Source: JBCBKZ01 sp039026975 (GTDB taxonomy: Bacteria; Bacteroidota; Bacteroidia; J057). From it: a stretch of DNA of 6,883 nucleotides. Position 1 is the stretch's first letter; every line of letters begins with the position of its first letter. The notes beneath the pieces were generated by a model, which did not search any database, was not told the origin of the DNA, and saw nothing but the letters and a program-made list of their open reading frames with translations. Where the stretch lies: positions 1-6,883 of the forward strand of contig JBCCLI010000361.1 of the NCBI GenBank assembly GCA_039026975.1, written 5' to 3'. The position numbers and the translations under genes were made by a program. This document shows, piece after piece, positions 6,727 to 6,883 of this stretch.

Positions 6727-6883
6727 TTAGAGACGATTGATGATTTCCATGGCCTTTTCATAAATGGGATCCACGAAAAAGAGGAAGCCAACGGCAAGTC
6801 CTAGAAAAAGGGGAAGGGGCGCATCAATGGTGGCAGTAATGCCCAGTCCTATGAATAAGGAAGCCAGGAAGAAGGACCATCCG
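6727..6883 (-). CDS. C-terminal end of a small membrane protein (partial, start beyond the window)
   Basis: The frame is open from the window edge to TAA at 6729-6727 and gives 51 residues. Two hydrophobic segments are visible, at about residues 2-19 (WSFFLASLFIGLGITATI) and 22-40 (PLPLFLGLAVGFLFFVDPI). They are separated by a short turn with Asp20 and followed by a charged tail, YEKAMEIINRL. This suggests a two-helix inner-membrane hairpin or the end of a larger membrane protein. I do not recognise the family and assign no function. The codon pattern and the clean hydrophobic periodicity support a real gene. Its neighbour starts 257 bases downstream after a promoter-like spacer, so the two need not be cotranscribed. 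Confidence 0.7.
   Translation of the reverse strand, partial: GWSFFLASLFIGLGITATIDAPLPLFLGLAVGFLFFVDPIYEKAMEIINRL

Noticed and set aside
6675..6742. Short plus-strand ORFs (11-12 codons) as leader peptides
   Set aside because: They point away from the operon, have no codon-run or ribosome-site support, and one overlaps the end of the membrane-protein gene.

Overview
The window reads as a piece of a Bacteroidota chromosome, probably a Cytophagales-type marine or soil bacterium. Both large proteins end in the C-terminal sorting domain of the type IX secretion system (YPNP motif near the start of the domain, short basic strand at the end), and that export machinery is restricted to this phylum. 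Base composition is moderately AT-rich, the spacers are strongly AT-rich, and classical Shine-Dalgarno sites are weak or absent, which also fits. The genus is inference.

All four genes lie on the minus strand, so transcription runs from high to low coordinates. (1) 6727-6883: the last 51 codons of a small membrane protein, cut by the window edge. (2) 6470-6726: an AT-rich spacer with a candidate Bacteroidota-type promoter and four inverted repeats. (3) 3479-6469: a 996-residue exported protein with two tandem pectate-lyase-3/GH55-like beta-helix units, an Ig-like domain, two Fn3 domains and a T9SS tail. (4) 1237-3459: a 740-residue exported protein with a different, His/Asn-rich right-handed beta-helix followed by the same Fn3-Fn3-T9SS tail. 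Only 19 bases separate it from the preceding gene. (5) 1012-1236: a spacer with a weak hairpin plus U-run. (6) 1-1011: the first 337 codons of a glutamine synthetase family enzyme, running off the left edge.

Genes 3 and 4 look like a two-gene operon for a pair of cell-surface or secreted beta-helix proteins, most likely acting on a polysaccharide. Their C-terminal ~271 residues are paralogous: about 69% identical by eye over the two Fn3 domains but only about 38% over the sorting domain. This suggests one shared surface-display cassette joined to two different catalytic or binding heads. No SusC/SusD pair, sulfatase or regulator is visible, so a polysaccharide utilisation locus cannot be claimed from this window. 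The glutamine synthetase-like gene is codirectional but sits 225 bases downstream and is probably a separate unit. I see no RNA genes, CRISPR arrays, transposases or phage genes.
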